This document shows positions 21,300 through 38,911 of a DNA stretch of 64,000 nucleotides, piece after piece. This DNA is from Triatoma infestans (Eukaryota > Arthropoda > Insecta > Hemiptera > Reduviidae). Location: NCBI GenBank assembly GCA_011037195.1, contig JAAEAF010002373.1, positions 62,001-126,000 on the forward strand. Reading direction: 5' to 3'. Each line of letters opens with the position of its first letter. Within the stretch, counting starts at the first letter, position 1. The position numbers were made by a program, and so were the translations under genes. Below the pieces are notes generated by a model. That model was not told the DNA's origin, did not search any database, and saw only the letters and a program-made list of their open reading frames with translations.

Positions 21300-24170
21300 T
21301 TTAAACGCGTGAATTGTTTGAGCAGCTTCGGGCGGCTGCTCACAGGTGGCGGTTTATGGTTGAACAGGTCACGCCTCACCTGAAAGTTTTCTGGTGCTGG
21401 TGCAACGCTCCACCTCATCTACAGCTGTCGCCAGAAGCGTAGAATCTATGGAAAAAAGTCGTCCTCGATAAGTTTACTTTCCTGGCTCATATCACCAGAA
21501 GATTCTAATTCTCTCCATTTTTTTTAAACCAGGTCTGTGCAGCCCTTGATCTCTACAGGTCTTCCCTCTTTAATTCATTATTTTGGAAGTGGCTTTTGTG
21601 CCCATAAGTTTTAAACGTAAAATCGCCGATTCAATACAAAACGCAAAATAGATTCAACTAGGTCATTTCTTAAATCGCTCACAGATCGCATAGATCGCTC
21701 AAGGTAAAAAAAGCATAAACTGAAAGTAAAAGGGGTACCTAATAAGAAATTTTTGGTAAACGACTGTTTAGTAAATGCTGTTGAGGAGTAAGAGAGAAAA
21801 AAATGCATGTTACAGCTTATAAGTATAATATAAATTAAGCAGTTTACAATATAAAATTTCTGGACAAAATGAATACAGTTAACAGGTTAGCTAACTCCTG
21901 AAAGAAACATTTTAAATTTACAGCACATTACTTAGTATTTATTTCAGTATATTACAAAATAAGGAAAGTGTACATTTATAACATTGTTTATCTGTTTAAT
22001 ACTCTATGTTGACTCCTCTAACTTTAATTATTGCTTCATTAGCATTTCCATGACAGTAATTAAGTACTGAAGATTATATATTTTCAAGTTTTGTAGTAGC
22101 AAATTCGTTTTAGTGATTTTTGTAATTTTAAAAAATAGTTGTGTTTATTATTTTCTCTTAATTATAAAAAAATAAAAATATGTATAGAAATAATACAGGG
22201 CATCCAAGAACGCCAACAGCTTCCAATGCAACACCCATAAGCAATACCAGAGGAAACGTTAAGTCAATGCAATGAGATGACACTAAAGTAACCAGAACTG
22301 AAGAAAAACCTGGGGGTAGCAAAGTACGGAATAACCACAATCACGGAATACACGATGACAACACCTAATAAATTGTCATTCACTGTGGATAATACTACTG
22401 CTTTCTATATTAGATAAATATTTCATTAATAATATTAAATCCAATTTTGATATTATTTGATTGTCGTTTGATTAATTAATAAAAAAAGAGAAAAAAGGTT
22501 CTTAATAGTTGATTAATTAAAATGAATACTTTATTGGTACTGAGATTATTATATATTATAATTAATTTGCTATAAATATTATATAAAATCTATTATTATA
22601 AGAATAACACGAATTTAATGTAATAATATGTTGTTATGGTTTAATAAATATCATTTTTTTTTTAATTAAGTACTGAGCAAATTCCTGGCGTACATTGTCA
22701 AAAGTCCCAAGGCTTTTAACGCTATGTTTTAAGATCAAGTCTCAGAAGTGTTAATAGGATTTAGTCAAGCTTGATAGCCATTCTAATTGTCGAATTCTTC
22801 AAGCAAACTTAACACTCCCTGAGATCTTGTAATCGAGCATTGACTTCCATTAACACGAAAGTAACCCCTACCATGAACACCACCAGTTCTGCACGGGGTT
22901 CATAACAAATGTCTTCCTACAACACATAAGAAAGGAGCCCCTTGTTAAATATTACATTCAGTAAATATTTCATTTTGTCTTCTCTATATCGGGTACAAGT
23001 ATCCAAAGAATACAATGACAGTCCCCTTGTCCATTAACAGAACACATCACCCACCATTCAAAATCCAGATAACATGTCGAGCAAATATTAAGCTACGTGG
23101 CTAAGAGGTTAGCGCACTGGACTCCCATGTAGAGGTCCCAGCTTCGAATCCAGTTGTGCTGCCCTTGATTTTTCAGGTTTTTTCTTCCTAGGAGCCTCTA
23201 CAGCTCACTGTCCGATGATGGACAGTGTTCATTGTAACGAGTGTACATTGTCTAGGGGCCGGCAGTGCACTGAGAAGGCTCCGGTCGCCAATAGATGTTG
23301 ACGCGCCTTAAATTACAAAAAAAAACTAATCTTGCCTTCAATGTTCCCTAGTGAGAAGTAAACAATGCTGAAGAAAGTATCATAATTTAGCCTCTTTCTC
23401 ACTGACTTAGAAGAAATGGAAACATTTCTCCGTCTCACAGGTAATGCTTGCAATCTGCCGATTACGAAAACCCCAAAGTTTAACTCAAAACTAGGTATTA
23501 CGTTAACCTTGATGACCAAAAATCTTAACACTAAACATATTTCCATTGTTGTAGGAGTTTCTAAAAGCGTATTATAGAGTATTTGTTTAGAAGTACTTCG
23601 GTACTTCTAAAATTTTATGTCTAGTCATCTTTTGTATAAAATAACTTACAATATAAAAAGAAACAAAAGCTAACGAAAGGAGAGTCTGGCAGCACCAAGA
23701 AAGCATGAAAGTGAATATAGCTGAGCCCACGGGCACACCTAATTTTGTACATATATCTTAATCCAGTTTCCATAAAGTTTTAATTTAGCAGACAATAATA
23801 TTTATTGAATAAGAGTTTATTGAATATTTAAAGAATAAAAACAAAAATTTATTGGTGCATTAATATTGTCCATGGTTTGTATAAATTAAAATTAAAGAAT
23901 CTCGTATCATTTTTCTAAACTAAATAACTAAATTCTTATGGATCTCTTAGTACGTTATTAAGTTTCAACTTTTCTTGGACGATTTTTCTTTCCAGAAGGC
24001 AGGAAACTGTGACGTTTAGTCAGAATTAGCACGAAAAGATTCCTTGACTCATCTTTTACTTGAACAATGATGTTAAGAAATTTCTCCCGAAATAAAATAA
24101 CGAGTGAAATTGATTTCATTAATTTAAACATTTAATGATTATTCTGGAAATCATGAGTTTTTTTTAATAG
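21300..24170. other. Intergenic DNA, mostly unassigned
   Basis: A GC-richer block at 21320-21500 looks like repeat DNA of unknown type. At 22160-22350 the - strand has a short open frame with a hydrophobic reading (LVLLMGVALEAVGVLG) and the + strand a hydrophilic one; neither is convincing. Around 22750-22920 the - strand gives GGVHGRGYFRVNGSQ in a broken frame, unassigned. One SINE lies at 23090-23325. The rest is AT-rich without visible content. Confidence 0.4.
23090..23325 (+). mobile_element. tRNA-derived SINE, family B, near complete
   Basis: The best-preserved copy. The tRNA-like head GTGGCTAAGAGGTTAGCGCA carries the A box and CAGCTTCGAATCCAG the B box. The body follows with CTTCCTAGGAGCCTCTACAG, a GGACAGTGTTCATTGTAACG segment and GCCGGCAGTGCACTG. 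It ends GATGTTGACGCGCCTTAAA and then an A-rich tail. Confidence 0.8.
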
Positions 24171-24180
24171 AATAAAATCC

Positions 24181-24186
24181 TTTATT
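24181..24186 (-). other. Candidate polyadenylation signal for drk
   Basis: AATAAA on the - strand about 95 bases after the drk stop codon at 24280-24282. It is the nearest canonical hexamer; a longer 3'UTR is possible. Confidence 0.4.
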
Positions 24187-24279
24187 GGAATGTAATCCTT
24201 TTCACAAATAATAAATAGATAAAAAACCGGGTAAGGGGTCAGCTGGATCCTATGTTAGGTTAATAAAATCTTACCTATA

Positions 24280-29842
<5,563 letters not shown>

Positions 29843-32394
29843 GGCAAAATTTAAATATCCCCCAAATTGTAAAAATAACTATATAGGATACCGTCCTTGA
29901 ATAAGAAGGATAAGGTTATAAGACCCCAATTGAAGACAAACACTATCACAATATTTTTTAAGAAAACATCCACCAACACTTGTTTACCGAAATAACTAAA
30001 AAGAAAAATATGTATATATTTCGACACAATTATCAAAGAGGCTTCCGGCTAACCCTAAAAACTATTAAGAATAATATATCACTAACGTGCATAGCACGCG
30101 TTCTTCGCTATTTTCACAATAGCTTTGCACTGTGACGGTGAATACTCAGATATGCCTGCACTGTACAGCACCTAGCGCCCTCAAGTGACTAGTAAAGGAA
30201 CTCAAACCTTGGGCATTTTTAGACAAATGGCCTATTTAAATTTCCTCCAGCTATTAAATTTCTTAGTCAATTCCTTCACTTTATTTCTAAGAAATTATTT
30301 GAATTTAAAAAAATCCTGTTTCTTGTATCCATATTTCTTTTTTTAAACTATCGATTTTATAATTTTTTTAAAACTTATAAATAAATTTCAATTTTAGGGT
30401 GTGTCAAATGAAGAAAAAAGAAATAAATTTCTTACTTTATTTAGTGATTTATAGACAGAGTATGAATTTGTGTAAATACAATCTTAATTTCATAAATTGC
30501 TATCTATATAAAGGCAATTGGCATTTGAAAATGAAATTAATAATTTGTTATTTTCACTTGGAAGTAACAGCACTCATATAAATAAAATACTTAATTACCT
30601 ATATTTATTTTAAATTAAAACATAACTAATTTTTGGAATATTGTTTTCTGAAATGGTTAATTGAAAAATGCCAATTCATATGACTTGGTTATAAAACCCA
30701 AGTGTTTTACGAATTAAATGAAAAAGAAAGTTTACAATATAAATAATTACCAAAAGTGACTTACTCGATTACTTAAAAACTAACCACCCTTGTCAGGGCA
30801 AAAAAATAAAAAAAAAGACAAATACAATATAATAATTTAAACAATTACGTAAATTACTGATATACAAAGAATAAGGGTAGTATATTGTGTTCAATATTTT
30901 AGTTTAAGCCATCTTATTTATTATTACAGCATAATTTAAATGACTTTCAAATTATGAGGCGATAGTTATACATTTTGATCTGCTGCAATTCAATAAGATT
31001 ACTTATATATAAATATTTAATAAGGTATTTACAATTTTTATTTATTTATGTTGTTAACTTAAAAAGAACACTATTATAGTGAAGTTGGTCTGAATTTTGT
31101 TGTAGCACTATGTAATTCAATATGACTGTTATGTTATTTTATTTACATAATGATGATAAAAGGCGTTTTTTCACATGCACACATAAAAACGTTCACACAA
31201 TACATATATATATTCTGCATATATATACTTAATCTTCTATTCAGTGTAACATTTACACTACAAATTATTACATTCAAAAGTCAATAACTAATTTATCAGT
31301 AAATGCAAAGATTATAAATATATTTAGGTACCCGAAATATTAAGTGCCCTACTTCTACATTTAACAGAGGCCCCCCTACCTTACATCCTAAATAAGATGA
31401 AGATTTGACCTTTGAATATTAAAAACTTGTGTTGTAATTGTTGAATATTAATATTTTCTTTTTGTAATCATGGAATTGGAATGTTCTATACAATCTTTGT
31501 AAATAAAATATATATATTAGAGATAATCTCACTAAAATCTTCTATAGTGAACACACAAGATTTCATTCGTACACCCACTTATACACACAGTTTAAATCTA
31601 ATCTAATTTTTTTTTTTTAATTTTTATTTTACTTTATTTATTATTTTTTTGCATTTAATAGCGAGCAATGGAGTGGTGCTCATTTATCTTTCAAAAAACT
31701 ACTATGTGCGGTAAAAAATAACTATTTTGCGAAACAACCTACTGCCTAACCCACTCAACTACTGCAATTACCAAGTTTTAAGTACTTTTTGCATTGAATT
31801 TCTCCTTTATATATATTTTAATATATAAATATAAAAACTGTTATTCACTATGGTACACTGTACACTTTTACATTTCTGATTGGGGCAAAGAAAGAGATTT
31901 TTTTTTTTATTAAATTTAATTTTTTTTGAATTAAGGTGGGGAGTTAAGTTTAAAGGCCCTTTTGACAGAGTAAAATGGACGTTATATTATTACCGCATTT
32001 CATATGGGAGATTGAGCGTGGCGTACCAAAAATAGCTAAAAAAAAAGTAAAAATAAATAAACCACACCTCAAGATCAAATTGATAGTACACTGTAGCAAA
32101 AAGGGCCGATACACTTCACATATCCTTTAAGTTTAAAAATACGATTCCCTAAACTCGTCTATATAATACGATCACAATAAGAAGTCGGTTTAGAAAATAC
32201 GAACAGCAACTCGACTTTTGTAACAATTAACAATATTCGCCCCCACCATAAAATAAATACGGATCTACGTACTACAAAATGGAGAGAAAAAGGAAAAAAA
32301 AGAGGAAAAATATATTAATATAAGACTAAAATGAGGTTGAGAGGGATTTTGTTAATTACGTTTTATTTCTTCTTTAAAAAAAAGGCTTGTTAGG
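29843..32394. other. Region between drk start and the stop of the HhH gene
   Basis: For drk this holds the 5'UTR and presumably the promoter. A block at about 30085-30195 is less AT-rich and contains CG-bearing strings (CACGCGTTCTTCGC, AGCGCCCTCAAGTG). It is the best promoter candidate, without a decisive core motif. The remainder up to 32394 is very AT-rich and probably includes the 3'UTR of the HhH gene, with several TTTATT strings (AATAAA on the - strand), the nearest at 32362-32367. Confidence 0.4.
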
Positions 32395-35300
32395 TCACTT
32401 AGAATCGGGTTTGGGTTTTTTTGCCGGGGGCTGATCTGAAGAATCATCATTAGCAGACAAATCGTCTGGAAGAGAAGTAGAAGTGTTATCATCTGTGACA
32501 GGAAATGATGAAACACCACTAGCCTTTCCATTTGCTTCTAATGAACTTTCATCTGATGCATCCAGCGCATCCTGAAATCATCACATAAAAAAAATTATTG
32601 TAAGAACATCGATTAACAATGCATTTGAACTTGAAAAAAGGAGAGCAAACTTTGTACATTAACTGTGCTAATGTTATTATCTCGCTAAGGTATTTATTTC
32701 ACACTGTAACTATTTTTTTACCACGCTCATACATTACCAGGATGGCCTATTTCAATTTCTTCCTCTAGACCAATCTGCAGACAACTAAATAATTAAAATT
32801 ACTGGCCGAACTATATGTTACATTACTTATAAAAAAAGAAATTCAGATAAACAAGTTACAAATAAGTGGCGAAAATTAGAGAAGTCCTTTTAAAATATTA
32901 AAAAATACTATTATGAAAAATTTAAATGCTTATTCTGAACGATATCAAATAATGTAAGATTTATAAACCAAAACCCTTAAAGACAGCAAAAAATAATTTT
33001 AGACAAATTTAGTTGTTAAAAAAAAACTAAAACACATATACTTAAATTAAAAAGGTTGCATTTTTAAAAATAAATTCATTAAAAAAAATCTTACAGTGCT
33101 AGCGGCATTTGATGATTCGGATTCAAGTGTTTTATCACTTCCATTGCTGTGACTAGTAGTTCCGTTTGGAATAGAGTCCAACAATTCTGGTTGCAATTCA
33201 CTTGCCACATAGTGAGTCCACAAAGCAAGTTCAACGCGATGAGGTGACCAACATGTTCCGTTTGTATCTAAAGAAATTTAAAATCAAATCAAGGTTGACA
33301 ACCCATTTTATCTTTCTATTTCATGATGCAAACATTCTATCATAGCTTAAACCAAATATAGTGTTAAACGTTCAGAATACATGATTTGAATTTCAACTGA
33401 CAAATTGTCCATAATTGCAGCAATGGAACAACGTTAATTGTCCTTAAAATTGCAAAATGATGAAAAGTGCATCATTCATCATCCATCTGGAAAGAAGCCT
33501 AATCGCAGCCTACTCTGGAATCACTAGAACGTTTTTGAAAAATGTCTGAAGTAAAGGAACCACTGACCATAAATTAAGAGAAAATCATTGGACGCATTTT
33601 TGAGAAAATTATGTTAAGTGAAAATACCAGTCTGTAAAGTGGAATCCTAATTTTTTTTTTTTTTGTAATAGGTTTTTAGTCAACGGACTAGCTCACACAC
33701 GGAGGTCCTGGGAACGATTCCAGCTGTAGGCCCAGATTATATCTTCCTGGGAGCCTCTACACCTCACTGTCTGTTGATAGAAAGCGTTGTAAGTAATGAG
33801 AGAAACTGTCCGAAGTGCATTGAGATTAGGCTCTGAGATGACCACTGATGTTGACACACCTTAAAAAACAAGTAAGTAGCAAGTAACTGGTCCTAATTTC
33901 ATACAGGTGGAAGAAATGTGCTATAATTTGAAAAAAACACTTTAGACAGAAACTTAAAGTTAAAACTTCTTCAGAAGTGGTACTTCCGATTGGCCAAATC
34001 CCTTCATCCACTTGAACACTAGTTAAAGTTATGAAATAGAATTCGTTGAATTCTAATATCTATATATTAAACAAAAACAAAAATGCAGTGTTTAATGAGT
34101 CAATATTTAATCAGTATTCTTTGCCTTCTATCGTCTCAATTCAAACTTCACCTTTGACATTTTTTAGGAAGCTTTTTTTTTTATTTTTTTATTTAAAAAA
34201 TAAAAAAAAAGGCAAACCATTTCCATGGGTTTTAATAATTTTCATCTTTTAAATTATTTACAATGCGACTGTTTCTTTGTTTAAATTAGACACACAAAAA
34301 TTCTTTCTAAGCTTAATATTTTTATTAAAAGGTTGTGTAAATCATTTAAACGACAGAAACTTCATGCTTTTTTCAACTTTATAATACCCAACAGAATTTT
34401 TTCAAATAATTTGATTTTTCTCAATTTAGTAATAACAAATAGGTTACTAAGAAACAGCTGTTCAGAGGAAAATCTAACGTCGTAGATTACTCAGAACTTC
34501 CTCAATCAATTTTCCTGACTACGAATTCTCATAACAACGAGTAGGGAAGGGATTAGCTTAGTGATTAGCGCACTGTAATCCTACGCGGAGGACTCGGGTT
34601 CGAGTCTAGCTGTGTTGTCCTTAGATTTTTCTTCCTAGGAGCCCCTACAGCTCATTGTTCGGTGATGGAATGGACAGAGTTGTCTATAATGAGAGATCAC
34701 TGTTCGGAGGCAGAAAAGAATGAGTAATTTGGTATTTTCGGTTGTTGGATTTTGACCGGGAATAGAATTCCATCGAATTCATTGATGACACCCAAACGGG
34801 TAAAGTTTGAATTTCTGTTCTTTTACGTTTCTGTCTTGTTTTAATAGTCACATGTACAAAAACTATAAAAAATTGGCACTAAAGTAAATACATGTTCCTG
34901 TAGGAAAGGAGAGTAAATATGAAGCTAAATTTTATGAATGTCAGAAAAGAACAGACAGCACATATATATGATGGAACTTCGCAAAAACAATTGGAACAAG
35001 ATTTTTTTAAGAAAAATTACGAACAAGGCAAAACAGATACATAATCTCCAAAAGAAAAATTATAAGTACTTAAAAACTACAATATAATGGAGACAATATT
35101 ATTAGAGCTTTAATTTTTATCAGACTTTTGAAGACAAATAATAAAGTAAAACTTTCATATACAATTTCTCAGAGAAAGGGGGAGAACAAGTGCTTTTTGG
35201 CCAGAAATCATATATTTCTATAGAAAACTCAATTTCTAAAATTTGCATGATCACAATATTTTCTTAATAGTGTAAGGGAAAGTAAAATTAAATTTATGAG

Positions 35301-38300
35301 GAACCACCAAATTGTATTTACGATTTGGACTTAATTTTACATAATTAAGTCACATGAATGTGCTAATAATATTAGCAAATACAACAAGGCGTTGTAATTA
35401 AACAACTTCTAGCTTTAAAGTTGTTCTAGATATTTAAAATATTACAAAATAAGGAAATACGGTGAACTCTTCTTGAACTAATTTCGGAGTAAATCGAAAA
35501 TGCTGGGCATCAATGTGCTTCGTATTCTCACCATCTTTACATCGGCGCCATTTATTATTTCAATTCCGCGTTCGTCGACCAATAGCTTTAAAGTTAACTT
35601 CAATTCAAAAGATCAAAATTCTAAGGAATAATCATTTCTTTTAGCATGAATGCAATGTGATGATCACTTGCTGATGCTGAAAATACACAGAAATGACCTG
35701 TGAGATGGATAGTCCAAAAAGTGAAATTTATGAAATTTGACAGCTCCCACGCAATTAAATCGAACATAGCTGGAGTAGTTGTTGTGGTGGTTGGTTCCGC
35801 AGAGCTGGAAAGCATCAGAGATATTTTCCGTGATACCTTGCTTCTTTTTGTAGTCATCGACCGGATTCGGGCGTTCGCCCATCATCAGGATGTTTTTGTT
35901 AAACAGTGTAATAACATAGACTATCCATCAAACTCACTTGAGTGTACCAACAATATACACTCAGTTGAGTGTAACAACTGTATTTACTCTGTGCAAGTCT
36001 ATGTGATTACACTGTTTAACAAAAACATGCTGATGATGGGCGAACGCCCGAAACCGATCGATGACCACAAAAACAAGCAGGCTATCACGGAAAATGTCTC
36101 TGATAGCTGGAGTAAATCAGCTGAAATTCTAAGAAAAAAAAAGTTTGCATATCTATTATTTCTGTATGTTATAACTGCATGGTTTTATAATGAAAAAATT
36201 ATTGTTTTATTAATATTTTTTTGTTAAGGGGGTATGGTGCACTGCGGCCGGAAAGATCTAGTTTGCCCTGGAGCCGTCTCGGTGCACAGTCTCAGTATTC
36301 TTTAGTTAAAGCGATCTTAGGAGGGAAAAAGCAGCAATGGTGGTTTCGAACCCAAATCTCGGCTGGGAGATCTAGGAAAGTCTCGGGCGCTCTTAGCAGT
36401 TTGAGAGACAACGCTTTAATGCGCTGTTTATGACCTGAAGAAGCCATCACATTATCTTTCACTGTTTCAATTACTTATTTAATTCTTTCAATTTTATAAT
36501 AAAAAAAATTAATCTCACGCAATGAGCTAAAAAACTACTAATTTTATTCCAATATAAGTAAATAAATGTGAGTGGAGAGCAAAAATATATTTTTATAATT
36601 TATTGGTGAACACATTAGCTATTTGTTTATTATCGATATCAACCGGCTTGTAATAAATTGCAACAATCTTCTTTAAGATACACATAAACACAATTAATAA
36701 TCCTCTTATTTTCACAGAAAGTGAAATCAATATTGTCATTTTATCTTCACCATTAAGTTAATTTTTGGGAGAAATTTCACCATGGTAATTAATGAATTAA
36801 TTCTATTGATTGTATTCACATGAAGTTAAACATAAATCTCGTAAATTAGAATAGAAACCAGCATAATACAATTAGACGGACAATTATTTTTGAACTGCAG
36901 ATTTAACATGAATTCAAAATTGTTTGCTAATAATTTATAAAAGGTACAAAAATATAAATTAGAAATTCAATAATTGACCCATTTCATGTTGAAGAAAAGT
37001 AAGAAATTTAAATTTCATTAGTATACTGAAAATTGATATATCTTATTCCATCTTGGGACAGGAAAGTAACCATAATTAATTTCCATATGCGATGATAAAA
37101 AAGTCTGTCACAGATTGAATACAATTTTTATACTACTTGCATACTTTATTTAAATGAATATACGAACATTATTTTGAAAAAATAAAATATTTTTTCTGTT
37201 CAAAAAATGTAATTACTCACTTTCACTATTAAGCCTCTGAACAGCATTTTGAATATGGGTAACGAAATTTAGATATTCTTTAGTTGTATAATCTATTCCT
37301 TCAATTTCTGGAATTGCCATTAAACACTCATCGGCCATAAATGGAGCCATTTCTGGTGCAGCTGCTGCTAACAAAGCTGAAATTTATAAATACCAAAATT
37401 TTTATAAACAAATTCTTATACATCAATGATTAAAGACAAGGTTTTCTTAATGTTCAATAGAAATTAATAAGTAAACGATAACGTAATTAGAAATATTATG
37501 GTTTTTACCTGAAGCCATTGTAGTCCCAACACCTTTTAAGTTACTTAATGCAGTAATTGCCTGCTCGAGATTGGGCAACTTGCGAAAAGCTTTTCTTGTT
37601 TCTGCCATAACTGCCCTTGGTGTATTTACTTTCACGAGATAGTTGAGTTGAGGGAAAAATTTCCCTCTCTAAAAAACAAAAACAAAAAATTATTCCAAAG
37701 TTAAAAATATCAGAGCTCAATGATTTTCAAATTCTACATACTGTTTGTTTCCATTTCATTAACTGGCACAATTCTTCGTGATTTAAATGTGCGTCTTTTC
37801 CCCGTGCTTTAATTTTTTTAGGCAGCTCATTTTGATACCTGAAAAAATTGAAAAAAATAAAAAAAAATTAAAATATTACAAATTTAGTCATCTAATGATT
37901 AGTACAAAACTAAGAAGAATATTAAAGTTAATTTATAACAACTGAGTAATATAAAATTATTAATAAATATAAAAATTAAACTAAATAAATTAAAATCAAA
38001 ATATAAAAAATGTAATTATATAAATACTTATGTTCATTAAAGATTCTAACGATGAAAAAAATTAAAATGAATTTGTGTAATTATATGGGGTAAAACTAGG
38101 CAGGGAATACAGAAGTATGGTCATGCATCAATAAGTTAAAGCTAGCTTGGTAGCAGTTAAAATTATTATTACGAGGTATGAGCTTAGATCATAAAAAGAA
38201 CATAAATAGGTTAAAAAAAGAAGAAGACAGAATTAAAGAGGCGAAATAAGTCAATATTTATTTTAAACAATATGATTGTGAAATATAAAGTCTGACTCTT

Positions 38301-38911
38301 TGTTGAGACTCCATTTTGGTTTGCACTAATGGGAAAGCTGAAAGTAGTACAAGCTAAATATTACGACATTCAGCTTTTATTAATTAAATTCATAATTTTT
38401 TATTAATATAGATATTATTAAGGGCGCCTTTACTAAGTTTTTAACTATTTTAACAAAAAAATAAATTAAATAAAACAAAAAACCTATATAATGTGACAAA
38501 GCATTCATGGCTAACGTCATCATGTTAGATGTGACGCTACTAGGAATTCTCTAAATAGAACCTTAATTAAACTCGTATCAAAATTAGGGAATTTGAAGTT
38601 GACATTGGTCCCCACGTGACAGGTTTGACATTTAATAGACTGCCACCGCTGAGCGGATCATGCAATTGCAAGATCGGCAGTCTGCTACGTGCACTGTAGT
38701 CACAAAGCAAGGTTCAATGACATCCTTCCACCAATTTTTAAACTTTATAATGTACTCACCAGTTATCCAACTTTATAAGTTCTTCTGGTTTCTTATTCTT
38801 CCTTTCTGCTTTTAACCTGAGTGCTTGAGGATATAAACTTAAAACGTGTTCAAATTGTTTTGCAGAACCTGCAGCAAAGAAAGTAGCAGTGTCCTTTATG
38901 GAGGAAGCCAT
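32395..38911 (-). CDS. Conserved protein with helix-hairpin-helix motif, unknown function
   Basis: Six coding exons on the - strand: 38760-38911, 37742-37838, 37509-37668, 37221-37376, 33095-33267 and 32395-32571. GT/AG sites and phases agree; total 915 nt, 304 aa, ATG at 38911, TGA at 32395-32397. The N-terminal two thirds is a compact, probably globular domain: LPKKIKARGKDAHLNHEELC, then QLMKWKQTRGKF. It includes a helix-hairpin-helix-like LKGVGTTMASALLAAAAPE at about residues 126-144, and then FMADECLMAIP. Such GVG hairpins bind DNA backbone in DNA glycosylase-type folds. No catalytic Lys/Asp of the glycosylases is evident, so enzyme activity is not claimed. The last ~100 residues are Ser/Asp-rich and end in a basic, NLS-like PPAKKPKPDSK. 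I recall similar proteins across animals without assigned function. Intron 4 (33268-37220) carries repeats. Confidence 0.85.
33672..33870 (+). mobile_element. tRNA-derived SINE, family B (diverged)
   Basis: A decayed B box (GGGAACGATTCCAGC) is followed by the family B body (CTTCCTGGGAGCCTCTACA, CTCACTGTCTG, AGTGCATTGAGA) and the usual GATGTTGACACACCTTAAA end. It is in intron 4 of the HhH gene. Confidence 0.65.
34548..34735 (+). mobile_element. tRNA-derived SINE, family B (3' shortened)
   Basis: Good A box (GGGATTAGCTTAGTGATTAG) and B box (CGGGTTCGAGTCTAG), then CTTCCTAGGAGCCCCTACAG and a GGACAGAGTTGTCTATAATG segment. The 3' part stops early, and sequence related to the composite repeat (TTTCGGTTGTTGGATTTTG) follows. 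It is in intron 4 of the HhH gene. Confidence 0.7.
35150..35295 (+). repeat. Decayed 3' end of the composite repeat
   Basis: GAAAACTCAATTTCTAAAATTTG, then GATCACAATATTTTC and GTAAGGGAAAGTAAAAT follow the order of the family's 3' end, but the terminal hairpin is broken. Confidence 0.5.
35812..36106. repeat. Foldback element, 110-bp arms around a 75-bp centre
   Basis: The left arm 35812-35921 is the near-exact reverse complement of 35997-36106. It includes the rare GC-rich string GGGCGTTCGCCCATCATCA. The centre has three copies of GAGTGTA or its complement (near 35940, 35958 and 35968), which can pair with each other in alternative ways. Long open frames through the palindrome are a by-product of the symmetry and not a gene. 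A second copy of the outer arm lies at the right edge of the window (63930-64000). It is in intron 4 of the HhH gene. Confidence 0.85.
36228..36440. other. GC-rich repeat-like block of unknown type
   Basis: It is clearly richer in GC than its flanks and begins right after a GTTAAGGGGG string. It contains GGTTTCGAACCC near 36345, which resembles a polymerase III B box, but no A box stands at the right distance. It may be a further SINE or the end of the adjoining foldback insertion. Confidence 0.3.

Noticed and set aside
22158..22340. Small membrane protein on the - strand
   Set aside because: Hydrophobicity arises from T-rich antisense reading; no start context, conservation or splice partner.
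35700..36227. 175-codon open frame on the + strand
   Set aside because: It runs through both arms of the foldback element; the frame stays open because of the palindrome, and the product has no family features.
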